Assembly: GCF_003418935.1 (NCBI RefSeq)
Contig: NZ_QVMT01000001.1
Coordinates: 1,094,063-1,158,062, forward strand
Length of the DNA: 64,000 nucleotides
Direction of reading: 5' to 3'
Origin: Emticicia sp. C21
GTDB taxonomy: Bacteria; Bacteroidota; Bacteroidia; Cytophagales; Spirosomataceae
The translations under genes were made by a program, and so were the position numbers. The notes under the pieces are model-generated. The model ran no database searches. It had not been told where the DNA came from and was given only the letters and a program-made list of their open reading frames with translations. Each line of letters opens with the position of its first letter. The first letter of the stretch is position 1. Of the stretch, positions 42,920 through 51,256 are shown one piece after another.

Positions 42920-43378
42920 TCACAAACTTTTAAAAAATTCCATAACTTCATTTAACCAATCAGTATTTTCATCACTCAGAATAGTAAATGCCTCATAACA
43001 GACTAGTAAAAAGACTGGTATAATCAGTAAACGTGTATTGTTAAATTTTTGTCCTTCAATGATAAACTCTTCCGGATCCGAATCCAGATAAATCACTTCT
43101 ACCTCGGTTGGTAAATCCTGGTATTCGTTTTCCTGATAGCCCTTCATTGGTCTGCCTTGAATATCAAACCCCAGATAAGTTCTGAACTGAACAATCGGGA
43201 AATAGAGGTCGTTATCATCATCTCCCTCTCCTTTTTCAATATCAAATTTTTTGATAACTCCTTTGGCCTTTAAGCCATGCTGGCTTAATTTACGAAATTT
43301 AGAATAGGACTTAATGGTACTATAGCATGAAAACAGTGCAATTATGAGGAATACTAAAGCAAAAAGAACAGTAATCAT
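42920..43378 (-). CDS. DUF3592 membrane protein, paralogue 2
   Basis: 152 residues with the same plan as its neighbours: TM1 (about 3-22, VLFALVFLIIALFSCYSTI); core KAKGVIKKFDIEKGEGDDDNDLYFPIVQFRTYLGFDIQGRPMKGY...EVEVIYLDSDPEEFIIEGQKF; TM2 (about 115-130, LLIIPVFLLVCYEAF); C-terminal NTDWLNEVMEFFKSL. It differs by an acidic insertion EGDDDND in the first hairpin. It is last of three same-strand paralogues, 42 bp after paralogue 3. Confidence 0.82.
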   Translation of the reverse strand: MITVLFALVFLIIALFSCYSTIKSYSKFRKLSQHGLKAKGVIKKFDIEKGEGDDDNDLYFPIVQFRTYLGFDIQGRPMKGYQENEYQDLPTEVEVIYLDSDPEEFIIEGQKFNNTRLLIIPVFLLVCYEAFTILSDENTDWLNEVMEFFKSL

Positions 43379-43420
43379 CAGCGTTGATTTAAATTTTGAT
43401 TTATTGACAGGTTTTGATTT

Positions 43421-43870
43421 TTAAAACTTCTCAAAAAACTGCTTGAAATCATTTACCCAATACGGATTCTGGTCTGCCATTATTTTTATCATAAAAGGAT
43501 AACTGATGATCATGGCAATAAAGATAATCAAAACCCAATAATCAAATTTCTGTCCTTCAATGATGAATTTTTTAGGGTTGGATTCTAAATAGATTACTTC
43601 TACTTCTTTCAGAGAGCTTTGATAATCTTTCTCTTTATATCCTCTTAGTGTTTTACCAATAATTTCTACACCCGTATAGGTTCTGAATTGCACAATCGGA
43701 AAATAGGTTTTACCATTTTCGCCTTCGGTAATATCAACATCGGTAATAGTCCCTCTGGCTTTTGTCCCACTTTCCCTTAATTTGCGAAAGTCTAATGATA
43801 GTTTAAAAAACTTGTAGGTGATGTATATGAGCCCTAAACCAGTGACTAAAAAAATAAGTGCTGCAATCAT
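43421..43870 (-). CDS. DUF3592 membrane protein, paralogue 3
   Basis: 149 residues: TM1 (about 2-20), core KARGTITDVDITEGENGKTYFPIVQFRTYTGVEIIGKTLRGY...EVEVIYLESNPKKFIIEGQKF, TM2 (about 112-129, WVLIIFIAMIISYPFMI) and the shared ending NPYWVNDFKQFFEKF. The FRTYTGVEI and EVIYLESNPKKFIIEGQK signatures are nearly the same in all four copies, whereas the loops differ. Confidence 0.82.
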   Translation of the reverse strand: MIAALIFLVTGLGLIYITYKFFKLSLDFRKLRESGTKARGTITDVDITEGENGKTYFPIVQFRTYTGVEIIGKTLRGYKEKDYQSSLKEVEVIYLESNPKKFIIEGQKFDYWVLIIFIAMIISYPFMIKIMADQNPYWVNDFKQFFEKF

Positions 43871-43926
43871 TGATGTTTTTCTTATTTAAAGTTATTTGTT
43901 ATTCTAATTATAATATATCCGGCTGA

Positions 43927-44376
43927 TTAAAACCAATCAAACAAATGCTTTAAATCATTCAGCCAGTTGGGGTCTCGTCCGACCAGAATTTTTATGGCGA
44001 AAAAATTTATTACTAACGTAATTGCCACGGCCAACAAAGGTTTGTAACTGATTTTCTGTCCACTTGTAATGAAGATTTTTGGACTTGCTTCCAAATAGAT
44101 AACCTCCACATCTTTCGGAGCATCCACATATTCGTCTGTATCGTAGTTAAACATAGGGCTGCCAACAACTTCTAAACTCGAATAAGTTTTGAACTGAATT
44201 ATTGGCTGATAACTTTCACTATCTCTGTTTTTAATAGTCTTAAAATCTGTAATAATTCCTTTAGCTATTACACCTTCCCGCATCAAACGACGGAAATCAT
44301 AGATTGATTTAATACTTTTGAAGACTAAGTAAAAGGTACTTGTAGTTACAAGAGTTAGAAAAATTAGCGTAAACAT
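43927..44376 (-). CDS. DUF3592 membrane protein, paralogue 4
   Basis: 149 residues: TM1 (about 2-21, FTLIFLTLVTTSTFYLVFK), core AKGIITDFKTIKNRDSESYQPIIQFKTYSSLEVVGSPMFNYD...DVEVIYLEASPKIFITSGQKISYKPL, TM2 (about 112-128) and ending DPNWLNDLKHLFDWF. It is first of the three-gene minus-strand run (56 bp before paralogue 3) and the most divergent of the four. The conserved D/N-x-x-W-x-N-x-h-x-x-F ending is shared by all copies. Confidence 0.82.
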   Translation of the reverse strand: MFTLIFLTLVTTSTFYLVFKSIKSIYDFRRLMREGVIAKGIITDFKTIKNRDSESYQPIIQFKTYSSLEVVGSPMFNYDTDEYVDAPKDVEVIYLEASPKIFITSGQKISYKPLLAVAITLVINFFAIKILVGRDPNWLNDLKHLFDWF

Positions 44377-44462
44377 CAGGTTAAAGTTTTTCTAAAGTTA
44401 AACAAATTAGTTGCAACGTATATTTATTACTCGTTCTATTTTTATCCTGAATATAATTTCAC

Positions 44463-44497
44463 AAAAAAGCCTTGTCCATTCTCACAGACAAGGCTTT
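44463..44497 (-). terminator. Intrinsic terminator of the GMC oxidoreductase operon
   Basis: 11-bp stem AAAGCCTTGTC/GACAAGGCTTT; read on the minus strand it is followed by a run of T. It lies 20 bp beyond the GMC stop codon. Confidence 0.8.
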
Positions 44498-44517
44498 AAT
44501 ATATCTTACAATTATTC

Positions 44518-46233
44518 CTACAAATTCCCCTTCTTCAATTCTTTCACCGCATAATCAGCAGCTCTGGCAGTCAATGCCATATAAGTAAGCGATGGGTTTT
44601 GTGTTGAGGTTGAGGTCATACAAGCACCATCCGTTACGAATACGTTTTTGCATTCGTGCAGGGCATTCCATTTGTTGAGTAGAGAGGTTTTAGGGTCTTT
44701 ACCCATTCTTACGCCACCCATTTCATGAATATCCAGGCCGGGTGTACGGTTCGAATCATTGGTACGAATATTTTTGAAACCTGCTTTAGTATACATTTCC
44801 GTGAGTTGCTCAAAGAAATCTTTTACCATTTTGCGGTCGTTGTCATCATAATCTACCGAGATACTTAACTGTGGAATACCCCAGGAGTCAACTTTTGATT
44901 TATCTAATCTTACATAGTTACTTTCTTTAGGAATGGTCTCTCCCATCATGTGCGAGCCTACGCTCCATACATTATTCAGGTAAGGGTTCAATAAACCTTT
45001 TTTCAAATCTTCACCCATGCCGCTTCTATCATCACGCATATAACGGCCAGCCTGAAAACCGGAAGCATAGCCACGTAAGAAATCGGTTTCCTGTTTGAAT
45101 ACATTGCGGAACCGTGGAATATATGGAGAGTTCGGACGGCGACCGTCGGTTGTGCTATCTAAATACCCCTCATAATCTGCATTGATAGTAGCCGTATAAT
45201 TATGGAAAGCTACATATTTACCTAACAAACCATTATCATTCCCCAAGCCATTCGGGAAACGACTGGAAATAGAGTTCAATAGAATCAGATTTGAGTTCAG
45301 TGCCGCTGCATTGACAAAGATAATGCGGGCATAATACTCGGTCATTTGCTTGGTATTGGCATCAATTACTCTTACACCTGTGGCTTTGCCTTTCTTCTCA
45401 TCGTAGATAATAGAATGAACTACCGAATCAGGGCGGAGGGTCATTTTTCCGGTTTTGGCAGCCCAAGGCAAGGTAGAAGCATTACTACTAAAATAGCCCC
45501 CGAACGGACAACCACGCTCACAGATTGTACGGTGCTGGCATTTGGCTCTGCCCTGATCGAGATGTATTTTCTTTGGCTCGGTAATATGTGCACAACGACC
45601 CATGATAATATGGCGGTCGGTATAGTTTTTAGCTACCTGTTGACTGAAATGTTTTTCCACACAGTTCATTTCGTGTGGCGGTAGAAACTCACCATCCGGT
45701 AAACTGTCTAGTCCGTCTTTATTACCAGAAATCCCTGCGAATTTCTCTACATAGCTGTACCAGGGAGCAATATCATCATAGCCAATGGGCCATTCTACAG
45801 CAAAACCATCGCGACCCGGACCTTCAAAATCATATTTCGACCAGCGTTGGGTTTGTCTGGCCCACAATAACGATTTACCACCTGTCTGATAGCCACGAAT
45901 CCAATCGAAAGGCTTTTCCTGAACATAAGGATGCTCGGCATCTTTTACGAAGAATTGTTGTGTACCTTCGTAGAAGGCATAGCACTTGCTTACAATCGGG
46001 TTGGCATCACGTACCTCTTTTTTCAATTGTCCACGGTGTTCAAACTCCCAGGGTTGCATCATGGTTGTCGGGTAATCGGTTACGTGTTTTACTTCTTTTC
46101 CACGCTCTAAAACGAGGGTGCGAAGTCCTTTACCCGTTAATTCTTTGGCAGCCCAGCCTCCGCTGATACCCGAACCAATAACGATGGCATCGAAAGTTTG
46201 CGCCGCAATGGCATCTATATTAAAATATGACAT
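44518..46233 (-). CDS. GMC-family FAD oxidoreductase (gluconate/sorbitol dehydrogenase large-subunit type)
   Basis: 571 residues. FAD motif IVIGSGISGGWAAKEL (17-32) and VLERG. Substrate domain with GRPNSPYIPRFRN. C-terminal GMC signatures HEMGGVRMG and FVTDGACMTSTSTQNPSLTYMALTARAA, with the catalytic His and Asn. A Cys-rich insert RAKCQHRTICERGCPFGG (Cys232, 238, 242) resembles the three-Cys cluster of membrane-bound sugar/gluconate dehydrogenases, where it holds a 3Fe-4S centre; the first spacing is five residues here. It has no own signal, so export probably depends on the Tat-signal small subunit encoded 30 bp upstream. Substrate is probably a sugar or polyol. Confidence 0.92.
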   Translation of the reverse strand: MSYFNIDAIAAQTFDAIVIGSGISGGWAAKELTGKGLRTLVLERGKEVKHVTDYPTTMMQPWEFEHRGQLKKEVRDANPIVSKCYAFYEGTQQFFVKDAEHPYVQEKPFDWIRGYQTGGKSLLWARQTQRWSKYDFEGPGRDGFAVEWPIGYDDIAPWYSYVEKFAGISGNKDGLDSLPDGEFLPPHEMNCVEKHFSQQVAKNYTDRHIIMGRCAHITEPKKIHLDQGRAKCQHRTICERGCPFGGYFSSNASTLPWAAKTGKMTLRPDSVVHSIIYDEKKGKATGVRVIDANTKQMTEYYARIIFVNAAALNSNLILLNSISSRFPNGLGNDNGLLGKYVAFHNYTATINADYEGYLDSTTDGRRPNSPYIPRFRNVFKQETDFLRGYASGFQAGRYMRDDRSGMGEDLKKGLLNPYLNNVWSVGSHMMGETIPKESNYVRLDKSKVDSWGIPQLSISVDYDDNDRKMVKDFFEQLTEMYTKAGFKNIRTNDSNRTPGLDIHEMGGVRMGKDPKTSLLNKWNALHECKNVFVTDGACMTSTSTQNPSLTYMALTARAADYAVKELKKGNL

Positions 46234-46263
46234 AATGTTAACTTAAATGAGTGATTAGGATAC

Positions 46264-46797
46264 TTATTTGCCTGCCTGAACTTTTACAGGTACACAACCA
46301 TGATAACGACCCGGAATAAATTCAAAGACCCGTAGGTTAGTCATCACATATTCAGAGTTCAGGTAGCCTTGAATTGTAAGATTTTTCACCAATCTGATAA
46401 AACCTTTTTCGGTATCACTACCCGATTTATCCATTTTATTCAGTACCGCCAGTCTTTGTGCAGGTTCTGTTGCTGAAAAGGCTTTACTGTAGTCTTTCTT
46501 CGCTATTTCGTCAGCAGCTAACAGACCTTTGGCAAAGGTATCCTGTGCTTTGGCATCGTAGCAATCGGCCACCATGAGCGTCACAAATTTGTCTACGTTT
46601 AATTCTTTGGCACCGGGTGTATCTGTTTTTGGAATAATAGTTCCTACAATTTCTGCCAATAGGGCTTCCTGCGTAGAAGAAAGAATGGTGTCTGTGGTAT
46701 GGAGGGTTTCATTGCTCCAGGCATTGGCCCATGATGGAAGCACAAGGGTACTGCCAATACTCAGGGCAAATGTTTTTAAGGCAGCTCGTCTTTGCAT
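46264..46797 (-). CDS. Gluconate 2-dehydrogenase subunit 3 family protein (Tat signal)
   Basis: 177 residues beginning MQRRAALKTFALSIGSTLVLPSWANAW, a Tat-type signal (RRAALKTF). The helical body has LLAEIVGTIIPKTDTPGAKELNVDKFVTLMVADCY, the signature of the small subunit of GMC dehydrogenases, and ends RVFEFIPGRYHGCVPV. It carries the FAD subunit through the Tat system and stabilises it (family knowledge). It is first in a two-gene operon. No cytochrome subunit is encoded next to it. Confidence 0.92.
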   Translation of the reverse strand: MQRRAALKTFALSIGSTLVLPSWANAWSNETLHTTDTILSSTQEALLAEIVGTIIPKTDTPGAKELNVDKFVTLMVADCYDAKAQDTFAKGLLAADEIAKKDYSKAFSATEPAQRLAVLNKMDKSGSDTEKGFIRLVKNLTIQGYLNSEYVMTNLRVFEFIPGRYHGCVPVKVQAGK

Positions 46798-46971
46798 TAT
46801 AGTGACTAGGTTGAAAATTTATGCAATTTACAGATTTATCAGCAAAAGAGGTTTATCTGTTTTTCGAAATCATATTAGAAAACGATTAATATTGATGGAT
46901 ATTTTAATATTGCCAGTTAGGGGTTCAAAATTTTGAACCCCTACTATACCTAATATATATCAGATATATTT

Positions 46972-47661
46972 CTATTGTCCTTCAATTTTGGTCACAACCA
47001 TATAGGTTTGTCGGTTGCCTTTTTCGTCGTATTGCTCGGTTTTTACCAGACCAACGCCTTTTGCTATATATTCTGTGCATTTCAGGGTGCGGTTACCCAT
47101 GAATTTTACATTCATATTATAAGTGAGTTTCACGCATTCAAATTTGCCTGCGGGTGTTTCTACAGTTTCATAGCCTTCTGCTTTGCGGTTGGTGATGCTG
47201 GCAGTCATATTCATTAAGGTCATGCCTCCCTCAAAACCACTCTTCACATTGATGCTGGCATCTTTCAGGTTATCGCCAACTTTCAAGTCTCTGGGGTATA
47301 TCATCTGGTCGCCTGTCACCGTTACTTTCATATCCGGAGATTTAGGCATCATATCGCTACTGATATTGCGGATATCGGTATAATAATCTCCGCCAACACA
47401 TTTGCCTGAAGATTCACTTTTTGATATGAGTTTGCCTTTGGCATCATAAACCTCATGGGCAAATGACATGGAAACGCCTCCATCAACAGGTTTATAATCA
47501 ATTACTTCATATTTAGTAGTGAGGGTGGGTTTGTCTTTTTTGTCGTAGGAAGTCATTTCTACTTTCATGCCTTTTTTAAAAGCGAAATAACCGCCGCAAT
47601 CCTGTGCGAAAGTTGAGTTGATGATTAGCAAAAAGCCAAGTATAAAAAGTATTTTTTTCAT
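46972..47661 (-). CDS. Secreted TapB/DUF3108-like protein
   Basis: 229 residues with a signal peptide (MKKILFILGFLLIINSTFAQ). The beta-rich body contains FKKGMKVEMTSYDKKDKP, PRDLKVGDNLKDASI, ETVETPAGKFECVKLTYNM and YIAKGVGLVKTEQYDEKGN, the order seen in TapB/DUF3108-type proteins (GEF-x-C-x-K-v and GvGlVk). It is probably periplasmic or outer-membrane attached. No function is established. It stands alone next to hairpin array B. Confidence 0.75.
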   Translation of the reverse strand: MKKILFILGFLLIINSTFAQDCGGYFAFKKGMKVEMTSYDKKDKPTLTTKYEVIDYKPVDGGVSMSFAHEVYDAKGKLISKSESSGKCVGGDYYTDIRNISSDMMPKSPDMKVTVTGDQMIYPRDLKVGDNLKDASINVKSGFEGGMTLMNMTASITNRKAEGYETVETPAGKFECVKLTYNMNVKFMGNRTLKCTEYIAKGVGLVKTEQYDEKGNRQTYMVVTKIEGQ

Positions 47662-47755
47662 GGGTTTATTATAGTTTAGTAATGAACTTGTTTAACATTC
47701 CTGATTTAACTATTATAGATTGATGGCAAATAATACGGTCAGTAGTTAGTCTTGC

Positions 47756-48027
47756 AAAAAGGTTCCCACAGTATCGGTAACCTTTTCTGACTCTACTTTA
47801 ATACCTGGTACCTGGATAACATCACTGTCTCTTTCAAAAAGGTTCCCACAGTATCGGTAACCTTTTCTGACTCTACTTTAATACCTGGTACCTGGATAAC
47901 ATCACTGTCTCGTTCAAAAAGGTTCCCTCCATATCGGTAACCTTTTCTAACTCTACTTTAATATCTGGTATCTGGATAACATCACTGTCTCGTTCAAAAA
48001 GGTTCCCACCGTATCGGTAACCTTTTC
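47756..48027 (-). repeat. Hairpin array B: four bulged hairpins with an exact 80-bp period
   Basis: Plus-strand starts of the AAAAAGGTTCCC motif are 47756, 47836, 47916 and 47996. Read on the minus strand each is AAAAGGTT, ACCG, loop ATA, CGGT (perfect in the copy nearest the leader), GGG bulge, AACCTTTTT. The 47-bp spacers are almost identical. It is homologous to array A at 30105 in the same orientation relative to the leader. The gene-free stretch 47662-48463 contains this array, its leader and little else. Confidence 0.92.
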
Positions 48028-48133
48028 TGACAGAAACTAGCCTTCCGCCAATAACAGCTGGCTTGCTTATCATATTCCGATATTCGGTGATGCCTCTGCC
48101 ACCTGTCCTCACTTTAATTTTCTTTTCTTTCAT
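47873..48133 (-). CDS. Doubtful small ORF running into hairpin array B
   Basis: 86 codons from ATG 48133. The first 35 residues (MKEKKIKVRTGGRGITEYRNMISKPAVIGGRLVSV) come from the unique DNA between leader and array; the rest is translated array (GNLFERDSDVIQIPDIKVELEKVTDMEGTFLNE). Because the repeat period is 80 bp the same DNA is read in two frames, which speaks against a selected protein. I could not recognise the product. It is listed only because the N-terminal part might be a real short peptide gene. Confidence 0.2.
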   Translation of the reverse strand: MKEKKIKVRTGGRGITEYRNMISKPAVIGGRLVSVRKGYRYGGNLFERDSDVIQIPDIKVELEKVTDMEGTFLNETVMLSRYQVLK

Positions 48134-48166
48134 GGCAATAGTTGTTCTTTGAATGATTATATAAGA

Positions 48167-48273
48167 CTGGGTGTCACCGATTGGGCATCACCGACTCAGC
48201 GTCCTTTGAATTTCCAACTTAAGTTTGTGTTTTCAAAGTGCTTGAGGAGGTTTATGGTGTAATCAGACTATTG
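48167..48273 (-). repeat. Leader segment of hairpin-array element B
   Basis: Minus-strand copy of the segment at 29927-30036, with the same ordered blocks (CAATAGT, TGATT, AAACCTCC, CACTTTGAAAACACAA, GGAAATT, AGTCGG, GACACCCAG). It lies 140 bp upstream of the first hairpin of array B. Stops in the aligned reading frame show this copy is not coding in that frame. Confidence 0.8.
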
Positions 48274-48463
48274 TGTTACTCTATGCGCGGAAGGCTTGAA
48301 ATCGTTTGATAGAGACAGAGTCAAAACAACACATTTGTAAGAAATAATCCTAAGCAACTTCACCCCTAATAAACTATAATTCAAGGGTTTTAGTCTTTTT
48401 TTAGGATTAATAATACTGAAAATTTATTAAACGTAATACCATTTGGTAAATACACCTATATTC

Positions 48464-51199
48464 TTACTCCTTCGTCACAATCTCATCCAGATTGAGCATA
48501 GCGTTAGCAGTTACGGCCATGGCAGCCATTTTTGGAGAAGCATCAGAGCGGCCAAAGAATTTATAGGCTTCAACAGGATGTTTAGTGTATTCCTGCTCAG
48601 TTTTTCGGAAGAGTCTGGTGAGTACCTGTAGTTTTTTGCTATCAATATTCCGCATCATAATCAGGTTGAAGCCTGCTTGAATTTGTTCTTCGGGTGTTTT
48701 GCCTTTTTTGAGCATATTTCTAGCGAGTTCCTGTGCGGCCTCTACATAGGCAGGGTCATTGAGGGTAACCAAGGCTTGTAGTGGGGTGTTTGTGCGGAGA
48801 CGTCTTAGCTGACAAAATTCCCGGCTTGGGGCATCGAAAGACATCATGGATGGATAAGGAGTTGTCCGTTTCCAGAAAGTGTAAATAGCTCTGCGGTATT
48901 TATCTTCTCCTTTTGACAATTTCCATGATTCGCCGCTCCAAGGGGATAACCACAAGTCATCGGGCTGATAAGGCATCACACTCTTGCCATACATTTTTTT
49001 AGATAATAAGCCACTCACCAACAATGCCTGGTCTCTTACCTGCTCTGCTGACAAGCGGATGCGAGGACCACGGGCTAAGAAACGATTATATGGGTCTTTT
49101 TCTACTAACTCTTTGGTGACATCAGATGATTGCTGATACGTGCCCGACATCACCATCAGTTTGAGGAGTTTCTTTACACTCCATTGCATATCATTCTGAA
49201 AGGTAAGTGCCAGATAATCCAATAACTCAGGATTGGTAGGAGCAAATCCTTGTGTTCCGAAATCTTCAAGCGTTTCTACAATGCCTGTGCCGAATAGTTG
49301 CTCCCAGAAACGATTGACAGCTACACGGGCCGTGAGCGGATTATTGCCATCTACCAGCCACTTAGCCAGGCCTAATCGGTTTTTAGGATAATCATTGGGC
49401 ATTTTAGCCAAATATTTGGGCACATCAGCTTTTACTTCTTTGCCATGCACCAGCCAGTTACCCCGTTCAAAAATATGCTGTTTACGCATCAAGTCTCCCT
49501 CACCGTCATTCATAATCGGGGTAAAATCGGCATCTGCATTCAGTATCTCTTTATATTTTAATTCAACAGGTTCATAGTCTTTCCCCTCTCCGAAAGTCTT
49601 CTGGAACGAAAACCATTTGATTTGTATCCAGTCTTTGGGCTTAGCGGGATTAGTAAAAGTAAAATACAAATCATGCTTGCCCTCTAACTTAGGCAATGAG
49701 TAAACCATAACTGTATCATGCGCCGCAGGAATCGACAAAATGACACTTCCATCTAATTTTCCATCTCTGATTTGCAGGATGCCTTTATCAGTACCCCAAT
49801 CATAACTGATGATGAGTCGATTTTTATCAGTCAGCGTTACACCCTTTAACCGACCATAGCCCCCGTGTTGAAAACCAATATATCTTGAACTTAATAAGGA
49901 TGATGTACCTGCAGAGAGCGGTTGCACATCATGCGAATTGAATTTCGGCTCTAAAGTTCTGACGAATTTATCGAAATCCTTTTCGTTTCTGCCTTTTGCC
50001 AGAATCCAGTTCTTTACTTCTTCTATTTTGGTAGAATCTTCCGGTTTGTAGAATCTCAGGTAAGGCGTATCAGTATAAATATCTTCATCGCGGGCATTGT
50101 TGAAAAATGCCATCAGCTTGTAGTACTCCTCATGCCTGAATGGGTCGTAAGGATGGGTATGACATTGTACACAACTCATAGTAGTGCCTTGCCATACATC
50201 AAAAGTGGTATTTACCCGGTCGAGCGTAGCCGCAACTCTGAACTCTTCATCTATAGTTCCACCCTCATCATTGTTCATGGTATTACGGTGGAACCCTGTG
50301 GCTATCAATTGCTCGTTAGTCGGATTCGGCAATAAATCTCCCGCCAATTGCTCTATCGTGAACTGGTCGAAAGGTTTATCTTTATTAAAGGCATCAATTA
50401 CATAATCACGATAACGCCAGATATTCCGGTACATATCAGCTTCATAGCCTTTGGTATCGGCATAGCGGGCCAGGTCTAACCACATAGCCGCCCAACGCTC
50501 ACCATAGGCTGAGGAAGCTAACAATTGGTCGACTACTTTTTCGTAGGCATTTTCAGAGGTATCTTTCAGAAAGGTTTGCAGTTGCTCTTCGGTGGGTGGT
50601 AAACCAGTGAGGTCAAGATAGACACGGCGTAGCAAAGTGCCTTTATCGGCAGGTTTTGAATGAGAGAGCCCCTCTTCTTTTAGTTTCTGGAGGATAAAAT
50701 GGTCAATTGCGTTTTTGGCAAAACGGGTGTCTTCATCTTCTATCAATCCTAAACGGGCAAAGAAGCCACCAACTGACGGTACCTCCGGTTTTTCGGGTTT
50801 CTGATAAGCCCAATGGTCACCCCAGGGTGCACCCTGGTCAATCCATTTTTTTAGAATAGCAATTTCCTCTTTTTTGAGCGGGTCTTTGCCTTTTGGCATT
50901 CGCTCTTCTGTATCGGTAGTAATCAGACGTTTGTAGAATTCTGAATGGTCGGCATCTCCGGGTACAATGGCTACTTTTCCAGATTTGCCTTTCGTATTGA
51001 TGGCTTCCTGCGAGAATAAAAAACTGAGATTGGCTGCTTTCTTTACGCCTCCATGACATGGCGCACAATGCTTATTCAGAATCGGCTTGATTTCAGTATT
51101 GAAATCGACCTCATTTGAAAAAGGATTGAAACTGAATGCCATGATAGCCGCGACGGCTATTGTTATAAAGGAAAATATGAAAGGTTTGGAGTATTTCAT
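48464..51199 (-). CDS. PSCyt1/DUF1549/DUF1553 planctomycete-type cytochrome protein, copy 2
   Basis: 911 residues. N-terminal membrane/signal segment (about 7-24), haem c site CAPCH (45-49) in the PSCyt1 domain ending [14 protein letters not shown]1549/PSCyt2 domain with [19 protein letters not shown] and [18 protein letters not shown], and a second CVQCH site in [23 protein letters not shown] beta-sandwich insertion follows (about 420-560), then DUF1553/PSD1 with [33 protein letters not shown] and [29 protein letters not shown]. Family members are extracellular and of unknown activity. It lies 57 bp behind a near-identical copy; the usual DUF1501 partner gene is absent. Confidence 0.92.
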   Translation of the reverse strand: MKYSKPFIFSFITIAVAAIMAFSFNPFSNEVDFNTEIKPILNKHCAPCHGGVKKAANLSFLFSQEAINTKGKSGKVAIVPGDADHSEFYKRLITTDTEERMPKGKDPLKKEEIAILKKWIDQGAPWGDHWAYQKPEKPEVPSVGGFFARLGLIEDEDTRFAKNAIDHFILQKLKEEGLSHSKPADKGTLLRRVYLDLTGLPPTEEQLQTFLKDTSENAYEKVVDQLLASSAYGERWAAMWLDLARYADTKGYEADMYRNIWRYRDYVIDAFNKDKPFDQFTIEQLAGDLLPNPTNEQLIATGFHRNTMNNDEGGTIDEEFRVAATLDRVNTTFDVWQGTTMSCVQCHTHPYDPFRHEEYYKLMAFFNNARDEDIYTDTPYLRFYKPEDSTKIEEVKNWILAKGRNEKDFDKFVRTLEPKFNSHDVQPLSAGTSSLLSSRYIGFQHGGYGRLKGVTLTDKNRLIISYDWGTDKGILQIRDGKLDGSVILSIPAAHDTVMVYSLPKLEGKHDLYFTFTNPAKPKDWIQIKWFSFQKTFGEGKDYEPVELKYKEILNADADFTPIMNDGEGDLMRKQHIFERGNWLVHGKEVKADVPKYLAKMPNDYPKNRLGLAKWLVDGNNPLTARVAVNRFWEQLFGTGIVETLEDFGTQGFAPTNPELLDYLALTFQNDMQWSVKKLLKLMVMSGTYQQSSDVTKELVEKDPYNRFLARGPRIRLSAEQVRDQALLVSGLLSKKMYGKSVMPYQPDDLWLSPWSGESWKLSKGEDKYRRAIYTFWKRTTPYPSMMSFDAPSREFCQLRRLRTNTPLQALVTLNDPAYVEAAQELARNMLKKGKTPEEQIQAGFNLIMMRNIDSKKLQVLTRLFRKTEQEYTKHPVEAYKFFGRSDASPKMAAMAVTANAMLNLDEIVTKE

Positions 51200-51229
51200 G
51201 ATTGTTTTGACAACAATAATGGTGTTTCT

Positions 51230-51249
51230 GTAGAGACGTGGTACGACCC
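51230..51249. repeat. Truncated GTAGAGACG repeat end
   Basis: GTAGAGACGTGGTACGACCC lies in the 57-bp gap between the two DUF1553 genes. It matches the minus-strand right end of the element at 63343-63500 (GTAGAGACGTGGTGACGACC) with one base missing, so it is probably a remnant. Confidence 0.6.
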
Positions 51250-51256
51250 ATCCTCC

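Noticed and set aside
45675-46166. 163-codon ORF on the plus strand
   Set aside because: Antisense to the FAD-binding half of the GMC oxidoreductase; no signs of a real protein.
47756-48027. CRISPR-like array of repeats and spacers
   Set aside because: The spacers are nearly identical to each other, only four units exist, the repeat is a bulged hairpin with conserved flanks, and no cas gene is near.
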